DNA of 64,000 nt from Lentisphaerae bacterium GWF2_57_35. Lineage in GTDB: Bacteria; Verrucomicrobiota; Kiritimatiellia; CAIQIC01; GWF2-57-35. How positions within the stretch are numbered: the first letter of the stretch is position 1; every line of letters starts with the position of its first letter. Location: NCBI GenBank assembly GCA_001804865.1, contig MHBK01000064.1, positions 1 through 64,000 of the forward strand, in the 5' to 3' direction. The position numbers and the translations under genes were made by a program. Positions 51,621 through 61,297 of the stretch are shown piece by piece. The notes under the pieces are model-generated. The model was given only the letters and a program-made list of their open reading frames with translations, was not told the origin of the DNA and did no database searches.

Positions 51621-54158
51621 ATGACCAGTCAGAGGAAAAACGACAGCCTTGCCGAAAAGATTCGGGTGCTGGTGGTGGAAGACGAAGAGCCGGTCCGCCG
51701 ATTGATCAGCACGGCCTTAAAGCGGGAAGGATTCGACGTTCATACCGCCACCCACGGGCGTTCCGGTCTTCAGACGCTGCTGCGGCATCATATCGATGTT
51801 GTTATCACCGATCTGGTCATGCGAGAGATGGATGGGCTGGCCTTCTTGCAGGAGGCCCGGAAAATATGGCCGTGGCTGCGGTTCATCATCTGCAGCGGTT
51901 ACATTGACGAAGAGGTGAAGTCCAAAGCCCTGGATTTGGGCGTTACGCGATTCATAGCCAAGCCCATCGATTTGTACGCCATCATCGAATCCGTCCGGCA
52001 GGAAGCCCGCAACGGGAAGACCATTCGGGAAGTTTCCGACAGCGACCTGTTCAACCAGAACCAGTATCAGTTGAACCTGCTGCGGCAGATTAGCGAATCG
52101 GCCCTCAAGGCGCGCAGTTTGCAACCGGCTCTTCAGGACCTTTGCTCCGGACTGACGCAATTTCTGGCCTGCGATTTGGTAGGAGTGCTCGTGTTGGAAA
52201 AAGACGAGAACATCCTGTACATGAAGTTCGATCCGCCCCTTAAAAAGGACCAATTGGAAAGTCTTCAGCGGGAGATTGTCCATCGCTATCGGGCGTTGAC
52301 CGCCATGCCGCTGGAGTTGAAATCGGTGCGAATCGAAATCGAAGGCCCCGCGAAAAGCGGCGCTCCCGCCGAGGTCGAGCTGAAGACCATGGTGACCGTG
52401 CCGGTCATTTCGGGGGGAGAAGTGCGGGGTATGCTGACCCTGGCCGCGCGGCAGTTGGATGCATTCAGTTTTACGGACGTGTCCTTTCTGTATCATGCCG
52501 CCCATCATCTTTCGACCCTATTGGCGGCCTTGGGCCAGATGCGGCAACTGGCCGTTCACGACCATCTCACCGGCTTGTTCAACCGCCGGCAACTGGAGGA
52601 GTCGCTGGAAAGAACCTGGCTGTTGTCGCGGCGATATCATCATCCCATGGCGTTGATGGAAATCGACATGGATCAGTTCAAGGTCATCAACGACACCCTG
52701 GGGCATCTGGTGGGCGATCGTGTGATTCTCGAATTTGCCCGTGTACTTCAGACCGCGACGAGGAGTTCCGACATCCTCGGGCGTTTTGGCGGCGACGAAT
52801 TTTTGATCATTCTCCAGGAAGCCAATCTGTCCGAGGCCGTCGGGTTGGCGGAACGCATCAATCAAGTCATCCGGGAGCACCTGTTCCTGGCGAAGGAACA
52901 CGATTTGCACCTGACGACCTCCATTGGCGTGGCGATGAGCCTGCCCGACGCCCAGACCTTGTCGTTCAAAGACGTGTTGGAGGAGGCGGACAAAGCCCTC
53001 TATCAAGCCAAACAGCAGGGCCGCGATCGTTACGTGGTGTGGCATCCGTCCCTGGCCGTTTCCGGCGAAACGGTGAGAGACGCCTCCTGGAAGGACATGA
53101 AAATCGAGGAGACGGCGGGCAAAGGGTCCATTCTGGTCGTGGACGACGATCCCGGCATTTGTCGCATCCTGGAACTTATGCTCAAGGAGGCGGGGCATCA
53201 GGTGGTTTCCTGCCAGACCGTTTCCGACGCGCTCGAACTGCTGAAAAGCCGCCGGCGCTACGATATCGTACTGGCCGATTTGAAGCTGCCCGACGAAGAC
53301 GGTTTTTCGCTGCTGGGAAAAGTCAGGGAGATGGACAGCTCCATCGTGCGCATCGTCATCACCGGGCATGTCACCGCGGAACATGTCATATCGTCGATGC
53401 GGCATGGGGCCTACGATTTCATTCGCAAGCCCTTTGCCAAGGAAGATCTCCTGATCATCATGGAGCGCGCCCTGGAGTACCGCCGCCTGATGCTGGAGAA
53501 CCTTCGTTACCGCCGGCATCTCGAGGAGATGGTCCGGGCCAAAAGCGGACAGATTTCGGAAGCTCTCGACCAGATCAAAGCCTCGTATCAGTTCACGCTG
53601 GAAGCCATGGTAGCCATGCTGGACGCGCGCGAGCGCGAGCTCAGCCAGCACAGCCAGCGGGTGCGCGATCTGACTGTGGCCCTGGCTCAGCACATGGGCG
53701 TGAAATCGCCGGATCTCGAGGAGATCGGGCGCGGCGCCCTGCTGCACGACATCGGCAAAATCGCCATTCCGGATGCCGTGCTGCAGAAGCCCGGGGCGCT
53801 CGATGCCGACGAATGGGATGTGATCAAAAATCACCCTCAACTGGGCTACAGTTTTCTGGCCTCCAGCTCCTACCTCAAAACCGCCGCCGAAATGGTCTTG
53901 TCGCATCACGAGCACTATGACGGGCGCGGCTATCCCCGGGGGCTCAAAGGCGAGGATATCTGCCTGGGCGCGCGTATTTTTGCGGTTATCGACGCCTACG
54001 ACGCCATGCGTTCCCGGCGCGTCTACAAGACGTTCGTCAGCAAGGACGAGGCCCTCGAGGAAATCTGCAGCAAGAGCGGCTCCCAGTTCGATCCGACGGT
54101 GGTCGAGGCGTTCATGGATTGCCGTCATCGCATCGAGGAACTCGGACATTGGCAGTAA
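51621..54158 (+). CDS. Response regulator REC-GAF-GGDEF-REC-HD-GYP (c-di-GMP turnover)
   Basis: The protein has 845 residues: a receiver (about 12-130; Asp in VVITDLVMREMDG), a GAF-like domain (about 150-300), a GGDEF domain (about 305-475) with GGDEF and an inhibitory RSSD site exactly five residues before it, a second receiver (about 500-620; Asp in VLADLKLPDEDG), a short coiled coil, then HD-GYP (about 645-840) with LHDIGK, NHP and HHEHYDGRGYP. It can in principle both make and break c-di-GMP, each side with its own receiver. The pilus motors at 35-40 kb are plausible downstream targets, but this is inference. Confidence 0.95.
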   Translation: MTSQRKNDSLAEKIRVLVVEDEEPVRRLISTALKREGFDVHTATHGRSGLQTLLRHHIDVVITDLVMREMDGLAFLQEARKIWPWLRFIICSGYIDEEVKSKALDLGVTRFIAKPIDLYAIIESVRQEARNGKTIREVSDSDLFNQNQYQLNLLRQISESALKARSLQPALQDLCSGLTQFLACDLVGVLVLEKDENILYMKFDPPLKKDQLESLQREIVHRYRALTAMPLELKSVRIEIEGPAKSGAPAEVELKTMVTVPVISGGEVRGMLTLAARQLDAFSFTDVSFLYHAAHHLSTLLAALGQMRQLAVHDHLTGLFNRRQLEESLERTWLLSRRYHHPMALMEIDMDQFKVINDTLGHLVGDRVILEFARVLQTATRSSDILGRFGGDEFLIILQEANLSEAVGLAERINQVIREHLFLAKEHDLHLTTSIGVAMSLPDAQTLSFKDVLEEADKALYQAKQQGRDRYVVWHPSLAVSGETVRDASWKDMKIEETAGKGSILVVDDDPGICRILELMLKEAGHQVVSCQTVSDALELLKSRRRYDIVLADLKLPDEDGFSLLGKVREMDSSIVRIVITGHVTAEHVISSMRHGAYDFIRKPFAKEDLLIIMERALEYRRLMLENLRYRRHLEEMVRAKSGQISEALDQIKASYQFTLEAMVAMLDARERELSQHSQRVRDLTVALAQHMGVKSPDLEEIGRGALLHDIGKIAIPDAVLQKPGALDADEWDVIKNHPQLGYSFLASSSYLKTAAEMVLSHHEHYDGRGYPRGLKGEDICLGARIFAVIDAYDAMRSRRVYKTFVSKDEALEEICSKSGSQFDPTVVEAFMDCRHRIEELGHWQ

Positions 54159-54161
54159 GGC

Positions 54162-54210
54162 GGCAAGCCGCGTTGCGAACAGGGAGAACGCGGCTCGCCT
54201 TGCCAAGTCT
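54162..54210 (+). terminator. Terminator after the GGDEF/HD-GYP gene
   Basis: AGCCGCGTT (54166-54174) pairs with AACGCGGCT (54187-54195), and outside a small bulge GGCAAG (54162-54167) pairs with CTTGCC (54199-54204). AAGTCTTTATTTT follows on the plus strand. It lies between two converging genes. Confidence 0.7.
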
Positions 54211-57200
54211 TTATTTTCCTGCGCCGATGCGGGCGAAGGGCGTAGTGAAGGCGTCGGTGTCGGCCCATTCGAAACTCGAATTCCAGGATTCCGTGCCCGG
54301 TTTGTCGACCGTGGTCTCGTCGTGGGGGAGCGAGTCCATCGCCGACATGGAGCCGGCGGCCACCAACACGCCGATGCCTTTGCTTTCGATATCGTTGCGC
54401 GTGATTTGCAGCGTGCTGAGCGGAATGGCAATTTCGTAGAACGAATCGCGGCTGGTGCTGTGCCCGTCCGTGATGAAGTTGCGATTGGGCGCTCCAAGAC
54501 GGTTGTCGGCATCGCTGACGCCCTTGAGGCTGGAGCCGACAAAGCGCGCTCCCTTGCCGTAGGTGACGCCCGCTTGTGCGGCGGAGAAGTAGTTGACGCC
54601 GCCGTCGTCGACGGGGAATACGCCGTTGAGGGCGCGGGAGAGATAGCCCTGCCATAAGCTGCCGGCCATGTAGATTTGCACGTCGGGCCGGTCGATGCCG
54701 GTCCAGTAATTGGAGCCGTGATTCTTGTTCCACATGTCCTTGGAGGCGCCGCCGGTTTGGGTGTCGATGGCGATCCATTGCAGGATGCCGTCGTTGCCGC
54801 TGATGCGCCCGGCCAGGGCGCTGCCGGCGTTGGCGCCGTCGATGATGTCGGTGACGTCGACATACTGCCAGGCCAGATAGAGTGTGGTATCGTCCCAGGC
54901 CGCCCAGAGGTGCGTCAGATCGATGGGCGCTTCGTGTGTGGTCCAATTGTCGCCGAGCGTGCGGGGATCGTCGTTGGCCATGTCGAGGGCGATCAGTTTG
55001 GCGTCGTCCCATTCGCCGTTATTCACGCCATCGGCTGTGATGCTGCCGTTCGCCACGCTGTGACCGAGCGTCGGATTGGAGGAGTACGGATCGTTGCCGC
55101 CAAAGCTGAACGTGTTGTTCACTTTCACTTCGACGGTCGTGACGCCGGAGGTGTTGCCGGAGGCGTCACGGGCAAAGAACTTGATGGTCCGGTCGACGCC
55201 GCTGCCTTGATCGGTCACCAGAATGGGCGCGCTGTAGACCGTGCTGGCGGTCGAGGGCGCCGAGCCGTTGGTGGTGAAATAGATGACGGGCGACGGATCT
55301 TGATCGTCCAGCGCGGATAGCGTGACGGAGAGGGTTGTATTGGTCGTTATCGTGTTCTGCGGGCTATAGCCGGCCGTCGGCGGCGTATGGTCCGTCTGGT
55401 TGGGATCGAACACCTGAAATTGGAAGTCCTGGCTGTTATTGTTGTCCCAAAGGGACTGGCCTTGGTTGTCCCGGACTTCCACCGCGTATTTGATTACTGT
55501 ACCGATCGGCAACATGCCCAGAGAGATGGCCCAGACGTCGTTGTCGCCGCGGGCGCCGGTTTTTTGCATGGCCACGGAACTCCAATGGGCGCCGTTGTCG
55601 AGGGTGTAGACGAGCATGGCGTTGGTGGCGCCGCCGATGGGCCAGGTTTCAATGCTGATCAAGGCTTCCTTGTCATGATACACGGCCGAGCCGGGAACCC
55701 AATCAACGCGAAGACGGTAGAAGGACAAGCCTCCGGTCGATGCGGTTTCGTTCGTGGACAGGGCAAAGAATTCGTTTAGGCCCTCGGCATTGACGGCGGC
55801 CACGTTGGTCCAGGTTACCAGATCCTGCGAGCGCATGATCGTGTAGATGGCATTGCTGGCCAGGTCGAACAGGTCGATCCGTGCGGCGCCGGACGTGCCG
55901 GCTCCGATGCCCATTTCGGGCGGCAGGACGCTGCCCTGGACGGTATTGCCGAACCAACGGATGGAGGAGGGCGACGAATTGACGATCGCGATGAAGTTGC
56001 TGCCGCCATGATTGTCCCAATGATCGACGGCGTCGCCATCCCGCACTTTCACGGCATAGCGAATGGTCGTATCGGCCGGGAACGCGCCGAGATTGACATT
56101 CCACCAGTCGTTGCTGCTGATGGTTCCGTTGCGGTTCAAAGGTTGGCTGGACCAAGTCGCTCCTCCGTTCGACGAATAGACCACTTCTCCGGTCACGCCG
56201 GCGCCCACCGGGTGGGATTCGACATTGATCCAGAGTTCGCTGCCGGGTTCGAAGGTTCCGTTTTCAGGCCAGTGGTAGGTGTTGCCGATCCAGGAAACCG
56301 TGGTGGCGGCGGCGCTCACCCGTGTGGTGTAATCCTGGCTGCTGTTGTTGTCCCAGAGCGTCGCATTCCGGCCTCTCAGGCTCACGGCGTAGCGGACGGT
56401 GGTTCCGCCCGGGAAGCTGCCGAGGTTCACGTGCCAGGCGTCGTTGTTGCCGACGGTTCCATTGGCGGAGAGGGGGGCGGTGGTCCAGGTGGTTCCTCCG
56501 TTCGAGGAGTAGACGACGGAGCCGTCGATGGCGGCGACCTGGGGATAGGACTCGATGTTGATCCACAGGGGTTCGCCGGGATCCCATTCGCCGTTTGCCG
56601 GCCAGTGAGAGGCGTTGCCGATCCAGGCAAGATCCACATTGGGTTCGCCGCAACCGGTGATGTCGATGGTCCAATTTTGGCTGCCGTTATTGTCGTACGT
56701 CGGCGGTTGGGCTTCGTCATGGAACCAGAAGCTTACGCTGTTGGTCGCGTTGGTCAGCGCGTAGCCGTACGTCCAGTTGTTTCCTGAAGGAGTCATGGCG
56801 TAATCGGCGATGCCTTGTCCGCCGTCATGGCCGATGCCGATGTGGACGGCGCCGATCGGCGCGGCCAGCACGCCGCCGTTGGGTTTATAGGCGATGGTCA
56901 GGGTGGTGGTATTGCATGACGTTTCGACCGAGGAATTGCCCAAGCCCGAGATGAAGATTTTGGAGCCCTTGCCGTCAACCGAAATGGCCAGCCGCCCGCC
57001 GCTGACGACGATCGTCTCGGAGGGATTCAGTGCGTTCACGAAGGAAGTGCCGTCGGGCTTGCCGACTTGCGGATTGCAGCTCTTGGAACCCCCGTCGGTA
57101 TTGATGGCGATGAGCGCTTCTTCGTTGCCGTGGACGCGGGATATGGCAAACAGGCCCTTGCTGTTTTCGGACCAGCGTTGCGTGATGCTGCCGCGGCGGA

Positions 57201-58665
57201 GCGAGATATATTGATTGCGAAGTTCGTTGAGCTTCTTAATGTGGTTGTACAGCGCGCTGGTCGTAAACTTGTCGCCGTTGGCATTGCCCCATTGGAAGCC
57301 GAAGTTGAACATGTTTTCGCGCTGGAAGTCGGCCTGGCCCTGGGCCGGCGGGCCGTTGCGGCGCTCGCCCTGGTTGAACCCGTGCTCCGTTCCGTAGAAC
57401 AGGCAGGGCACCGGCATGGCCGTATACAGGAATGTCAGCGCCGGGCGCAGTTTGCTTTCCCACTGGGAGCCGCATTCGAGGGCGATGCGGTCGACGTCGT
57501 GATTGTCCATGAAGGCGACCAGTTTGTCGGCGGCTTCGCCGTAGCTGCTCATGGCGTTCATGCGGTTGACGAGCTGCACCGTGCCCTGCTCGTAAGCGAA
57601 GACATTTTTCAGCGTCTGTTGCATCGGGAACCAGAGCGTGGAATTGAACGAAAAGCCAGCGTCCTTGCAATAGGACGCCTGCGTGGCGTCGTCATAGGAG
57701 AAGTATTCGCCGAACAGGATGAAGTTGCTCTTGCCGCGGTAGGCCGCGTGCTTGCGCATATCGTCGGCCCACTGCTTGATGAAATCATATTCCATGTGTT
57801 TGATGGCATCCACGCGGAACCCATCGCAATCCGTGGCGTCGAGGAGATTCTTGAAGGCGATCTTCAGCTCGTTCTGCACCGTGGGATCTTCGGTCTTCAA
57901 ATCTTCCGTGCCCAGAAAAGCGCCCTTGATGTAACGCGGATAGGTGTCCCAGTCGTTGTCGCCGATGTTGCCGTTGTTGTGGAACCATTGGGGATTGTCG
58001 AACGGGGCGCCAAATCGAACGTTGCTGTCCCACCACCCGAGCCCGGCACAGTTGTTTTCGCAATAGCCGGAGTAGTTGCAGTTGCAATCGGTGTACTTCA
58101 TCAGGTCCGCCATATGGTTGACCACGACGTCAATGACCACATAAATGCCGTTGCTGTGGGCGGTGTCAATCAGACTCTTGAGCTCCGCAAAAGTGCCGAA
58201 CATGGGTTCGCAGCGATAGAAATTGGCGGGGTGATAGGCATGGTAGGGGGTGAAGCGCTTGTCGAAACCCTGCTCGTTCATCTGTACGCCCGAAATCCAA
58301 ATACAATTGACGCCCATGCCCTTGAGGTAATCGAGTTTTTGGCGAATGCCCGCCCAGTCGCCGCCCTGGAACAAGTGGCGGTCATTTTCGGCGCTGCTGC
58401 CGCTCTGATTGTACCAGGGCGTTCCCGTGGTGGAGGAGCGGGATAAATTATTCCCCGAATTTCCATCGAAAAAACGATCCGTAAACAATTGGTACATGTT
58501 GATGTCGCGCCAATCCTGCGGGCTGGCCATGTAGGGATAGGCGGCGTTGTCGTTAAGCCGTGAGTAGATATCGTAGGCATCGGAATAGGCCTTTGTTCCG
58601 CCCGCCAAACATGTAAAGAAGGCGATCAAACAGGCGAGTAGGACGTGTGTTTGTTTAAATATCAT
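54211..58665 (-). CDS. Exported multi-domain GH13 alpha-amylase
   Basis: The protein has 1484 residues. A signal peptide (about 1-25) precedes a GH13 catalytic domain (about 50-560) with all four conserved regions: DVVVNH, GFRVDAIKHM (nucleophile Asp), ILFGEYFS (acid/base Glu) and FMDNHD. Then come three copies of an about 95-residue starch-binding-like module (VVYSSNGGTTWTTAPL...NLGSFPGGTTVRYAV...WDNNSSQDY and relatives), the second and third separated by a W...FYRLR module, then a PPTAGYSP-type chitobiase C-terminal/FN3-like domain, and a DOMON/CBM9-like end (about 1230-1484). It would digest starch, glycogen or related alpha-glucans outside the cell. Two LacI-type operators lie upstream. 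Confidence 0.92.
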   Translation of the reverse strand: MIFKQTHVLLACLIAFFTCLAGGTKAYSDAYDIYSRLNDNAAYPYMASPQDWRDINMYQLFTDRFFDGNSGNNLSRSSTTGTPWYNQSGSSAENDRHLFQGGDWAGIRQKLDYLKGMGVNCIWISGVQMNEQGFDKRFTPYHAYHPANFYRCEPMFGTFAELKSLIDTAHSNGIYVVIDVVVNHMADLMKYTDCNCNYSGYCENNCAGLGWWDSNVRFGAPFDNPQWFHNNGNIGDNDWDTYPRYIKGAFLGTEDLKTEDPTVQNELKIAFKNLLDATDCDGFRVDAIKHMEYDFIKQWADDMRKHAAYRGKSNFILFGEYFSYDDATQASYCKDAGFSFNSTLWFPMQQTLKNVFAYEQGTVQLVNRMNAMSSYGEAADKLVAFMDNHDVDRIALECGSQWESKLRPALTFLYTAMPVPCLFYGTEHGFNQGERRNGPPAQGQADFQRENMFNFGFQWGNANGDKFTTSALYNHIKKLNELRNQYISLRRGSITQRWSENSKGLFAISRVHGNEEALIAINTDGGSKSCNPQVGKPDGTSFVNALNPSETIVVSGGRLAISVDGKGSKIFISGLGNSSVETSCNTTTLTIAYKPNGGVLAAPIGAVHIGIGHDGGQGIADYAMTPSGNNWTYGYALTNATNSVSFWFHDEAQPPTYDNNGSQNWTIDITGCGEPNVDLAWIGNASHWPANGEWDPGEPLWINIESYPQVAAIDGSVVYSSNGGTTWTTAPLSANGTVGNNDAWHVNLGSFPGGTTVRYAVSLRGRNATLWDNNSSQDYTTRVSAAATTVSWIGNTYHWPENGTFEPGSELWINVESHPVGAGVTGEVVYSSNGGATWSSQPLNRNGTISSNDWWNVNLGAFPADTTIRYAVKVRDGDAVDHWDNHGGSNFIAIVNSSPSSIRWFGNTVQGSVLPPEMGIGAGTSGAARIDLFDLASNAIYTIMRSQDLVTWTNVAAVNAEGLNEFFALSTNETASTGGLSFYRLRVDWVPGSAVYHDKEALISIETWPIGGATNAMLVYTLDNGAHWSSVAMQKTGARGDNDVWAISLGMLPIGTVIKYAVEVRDNQGQSLWDNNNSQDFQFQVFDPNQTDHTPPTAGYSPQNTITTNTTLSVTLSALDDQDPSPVIYFTTNGSAPSTASTVYSAPILVTDQGSGVDRTIKFFARDASGNTSGVTTVEVKVNNTFSFGGNDPYSSNPTLGHSVANGSITADGVNNGEWDDAKLIALDMANDDPRTLGDNWTTHEAPIDLTHLWAAWDDTTLYLAWQYVDVTDIIDGANAGSALAGRISGNDGILQWIAIDTQTGGASKDMWNKNHGSNYWTGIDRPDVQIYMAGSLWQGYLSRALNGVFPVDDGGVNYFSAAQAGVTYGKGARFVGSSLKGVSDADNRLGAPNRNFITDGHSTSRDSFYEIAIPLSTLQITRNDIESKGIGVLVAAGSMSAMDSLPHDETTVDKPGTESWNSSFEWADTDAFTTPFARIGAGK

Positions 58666-58699
58666 ATTCAGGGACTCCTTCGGGCTATTAATGAGTAAA

Positions 58700-58735
58700 G
58701 TAAACCGTTATACCATCAAAGTAAAGCGTTTTACT
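58700..58735 (-). promoter_or_regulatory. Two LacI/GalR-type operators upstream of the amylase
   Basis: AGTAAAGCGTTTTACT at 58720-58735 is a palindrome (14 of 16) with a central CG, typical of LacI-family sites. A weaker version, GTAAACCGTTATAC, is at 58700-58713. Their centres are 21 bases apart, two helical turns, and 41-62 bases upstream of the amylase ATG. A sugar-responsive repressor is expected; its gene is not here. The rest of the 381-base gap before leuB holds nothing I recognise. Confidence 0.65.
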
Positions 58736-59046
58736 GTTTTGATCGTAACGGCCTCTTTTTCCAGGGAATTTGCCGGCGCTCATTCGGCGCCGGGCGGGCG
58801 TTTTCTAAGGAGAGCTTTTAATCCAAAGACGCTGGGGCGACGAATTCAGGGGTCGATAATTTCCTTTAAATCGCTTGATTTCCCGAGGCGGCTTGGAGTA
58901 TGTGTATGCGGCTGACGGAATCCCAGGCTTCATGGAATGGTCGGTCGAGTCCCCATCTATTGCGAGCAACCGTAAGGCGATGTTTTCGCAAGAATTCCTG
59001 GTGTTCGGTTGAAAGCGATTCAAACCCATTGGAAGGAAAAGCGAAG

Positions 59047-60105
59047 ATGAAGAGTTACAATATAGCAGTATTGCCCGGCGACGGCACCGGCCCGGAAGTC
59101 GTACAAGAAGGCGTCAAGGTTTTGAACGCGGCCGCCCAAAAATACGGCTTCAAGCTGAACATGACGAACTACGACTTTGGCGGCGACCGGTATTTGAAGA
59201 CCGGCGAAGTGCTGCCGGCCTCGGCCACCGAAGAAATGAAGAAGTTCGATTCGATCTTCTTGGGTGCGATCGGGCATCCCGACGTCAAACCCGGCATCCT
59301 GGAAAAGGGCATTCTTCTTCGTCTGCGCTTTGAATTGGATCAATACATCAACCTGCGGCCGGTAAAATTGTTCCCGGGCGTCGAATGCCCGCTGAAGAAC
59401 AAAGGCCCCGAACACATCGACTATGTGGTGGTTCGCGAAAACAGCGGCGATGCCTACACCGGCACAGGCGGCGTTACCATGAAAGGCACTCTTCATGAAG
59501 TGGCCGTTCAGAGCGCCGTCTACTCGCGGTTCCAGGTGGACCGCTGTCTGAAATACGCCTTTGAATACACCCAAAAGCGCAATAAGAAAAACACGCTGGC
59601 GCTTTGCGGGAAGACCAATGTGTTGACGTTCCTGTACGATTTGTGGGAACGAGCCTTCCATGAAATGGGCGACAAGCAATATCCCACGATCAAACGCGAA
59701 TACTATCACGTCGATGCAACCTGCATGTGGATGGTGAAGAATCCGGAATGGTTCGATGTGATCGTCACCGGCAATATGTTTGGCGACATCATCACGGACT
59801 TGGGTGCGATCACGCAGGGCGGCATGGGCATCGCGGCCGGCGGCAATATCAATCCGGAAGGCGTCAGCATGTTCGAACCCATCGGCGGCTCGGCGCCGAA
59901 GTATACGGGCATGAACATCATCAACCCTCTGGCGGCCATCTGCGCCGGCGGCATGATGCTCTCGACGCTCGGCGAACAGAAGGCCGCGGATGCGATCGAA
60001 GCGGCGGTCATGGACATCACGGCCAACAAGCTGAAGAGTCTGGCGGCCGGCAAGATGGGCTACTCCACGACCCAGGTGGGCGATTTAGTGGCCGAACGCG
60101 TTTAA
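59047..60105 (+). CDS. leuB: 3-isopropylmalate dehydrogenase (LeuB-type)
   Basis: A 352-residue protein of the isocitrate/isopropylmalate dehydrogenase family: VLPGDGTGPEVV at the N-terminus, LRFELDQYINLRPVKLFPGVECPL with the substrate arginines, the VVRENSGDAYTG loop, and the metal/NAD region NMFGDIITDLGA and EPIGGSAPKYTGMN. Pairing with asd and the Leu-type loop favour LeuB; homoisocitrate or tartrate-type enzymes of the same family cannot be fully excluded. ATG 59047 follows GGAAGG by about 12 bases; the open frame extends upstream without support. Confidence 0.9.
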   Translation: MKSYNIAVLPGDGTGPEVVQEGVKVLNAAAQKYGFKLNMTNYDFGGDRYLKTGEVLPASATEEMKKFDSIFLGAIGHPDVKPGILEKGILLRLRFELDQYINLRPVKLFPGVECPLKNKGPEHIDYVVVRENSGDAYTGTGGVTMKGTLHEVAVQSAVYSRFQVDRCLKYAFEYTQKRNKKNTLALCGKTNVLTFLYDLWERAFHEMGDKQYPTIKREYYHVDATCMWMVKNPEWFDVIVTGNMFGDIITDLGAITQGGMGIAAGGNINPEGVSMFEPIGGSAPKYTGMNIINPLAAICAGGMMLSTLGEQKAADAIEAAVMDITANKLKSLAAGKMGYSTTQVGDLVAERV

Positions 60106-60132
60106 CTAATTATGCAGTGAATTGAAGCCGTC

Positions 60133-61149
60133 ATGAAAAAGTACAATGTTTGTGTAGTAGGTATTGGCGCTGTGGGGACCGAAATGGTGCGCTTGTTGCG
60201 GTCGCGCAGCTTTCCGGTCAACCAAATGGTGATCCTGGCGCGAAGCGAGAGGCAAGAGCTTATCGATGGGCAGCCCTATCAGGTGAAGGTGGCCGCACCC
60301 GAAGCCTTTGAAGGCATGGATTTCGCCTTTTTTGCCGGGACGGAAGGCTCCAAAGGCGCGTCGAAGACCCTGGGCTGGGAAGCGGTTCAGCGCGGATGCG
60401 TGGCGATCGACAACGGCGACGATTTCCGGATGGATCCGCGGGTGCCGCTCGTGGTGCCCGAGATCAATCCGGAGGCGTTGAAGTCGCATCAGGGTTTCAT
60501 TTCGAATCCCAATTGCAGCACGGCGATTGCCTTGATGCCGTTGGCGCCCCTGCACAAGGAAGCGAAGATCCGCCGCATCGTGGCTTGCACCTATCAGGCG
60601 GTTTCCGGTACCGGCAGTGCGGCCGTCAAGGAATTGCAGGATCAGGTCAAGGCCTGGGCGGAAGGCCGCGAGCTGAAGCGGGAAGTATATCCGGTTCAGA
60701 TCGCGTTCAACGTCATTGCGCAGATCGGCAGCGCCAAGGACGACGAGCCGGGTTCGACCACGGAAGAAGTCAAGCTTCGCCGGGAAACTCACAAGATTCT
60801 TGGCGATTCGTCGATTCGCGTGGCTTCCACCTGCGTTCGCGTGCCGGTAATCAACGGTCACAGCGAGGCTTTGCACGTCGAGTTCGAGAACCCGATTACC
60901 CCTGAGCGGGCTCGGGAACTTCTGGAAAAGGCGCCGGGCGTGCGGGTGGTAGACGACTTGAAGAAATCGCTCTTCCCGACTCCGATCGAGTGTTCGGGCA
61001 AGGCGGAAGTGCTCGTGGGCCGTATCCGCAAGGACTCCAGTGTGGAAAATGGATTGGCCTTGTTTGCCGCCGGCGACAACCTTTGGAAAGGCGCCGCCTT
61101 GAACGCGATTCAAATCGCAGAGAAGATGATCGAGATGGGTTTGAAATAA
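60133..61149 (+). CDS. asd: Aspartate-semialdehyde dehydrogenase
   Basis: The 338-residue protein has VCVVGIGAVGTEMVRLL at the NADP site, FISNPNCSTAIALMPLAPL with the catalytic Cys, and VPVINGHSEALHVEF with the catalytic His. It reduces aspartyl phosphate to the semialdehyde, leading to lysine/diaminopimelate, threonine and methionine. It lies 27 bases after leuB, probably one operon of amino-acid synthesis. A strong terminator follows. Confidence 0.96.
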   Translation: MKKYNVCVVGIGAVGTEMVRLLRSRSFPVNQMVILARSERQELIDGQPYQVKVAAPEAFEGMDFAFFAGTEGSKGASKTLGWEAVQRGCVAIDNGDDFRMDPRVPLVVPEINPEALKSHQGFISNPNCSTAIALMPLAPLHKEAKIRRIVACTYQAVSGTGSAAVKELQDQVKAWAEGRELKREVYPVQIAFNVIAQIGSAKDDEPGSTTEEVKLRRETHKILGDSSIRVASTCVRVPVINGHSEALHVEFENPITPERARELLEKAPGVRVVDDLKKSLFPTPIECSGKAEVLVGRIRKDSSVENGLALFAAGDNLWKGAALNAIQIAEKMIEMGLK

Positions 61150-61176
61150 CTTCGAGTCAGCTTTAATAGAAAATTC

Positions 61177-61214
61177 AACCCCTTCCTTGTTTTTCGAGGA
61201 AGGGGTTTCTCTTT
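61177..61214 (+). terminator. Rho-independent terminator after asd
   Basis: AACCCCTTCCT and AGGAAGGGGTT (61177-61207) form an 11-bp stem with a T-rich loop, followed by TTTCTCTTT. Confidence 0.9.
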
Positions 61215-61227
61215 GGAGCCGCTTTTG

Positions 61228-61297
61228 GGCAGGGGGTCCTACTGAAATAGGCTCTAACCCGCATTTCTCCAGCGCGCGGTGAGAAATCCGGGCTAAG
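61228..61297. repeat. GCAGGGGG-CCTACTGAAATAGGCT box and CCCGGATTTCTC hairpin, copy 2
   Basis: 61229-61256 shares the CCTACTGAAAYAGGCT box with 6985-7001 (itself after a G-run). Directly behind it, CCCGCATTTCTC (61258-61269) and GAGAAATCCGGG (61281-61292) form the hairpin also found at 14336-14376. Confidence 0.75.

Noticed and set aside
52518..54863. 781-codon minus-strand open frame across the GGDEF/HD-GYP gene
   Set aside because: It spans two real genes in other frames and shows no domain; it is a mirror of codon bias.
57067..58446. 459-codon plus-strand open frame opposite the amylase catalytic domain
   Set aside because: Antisense shadow; the amylase has all four GH13 regions.
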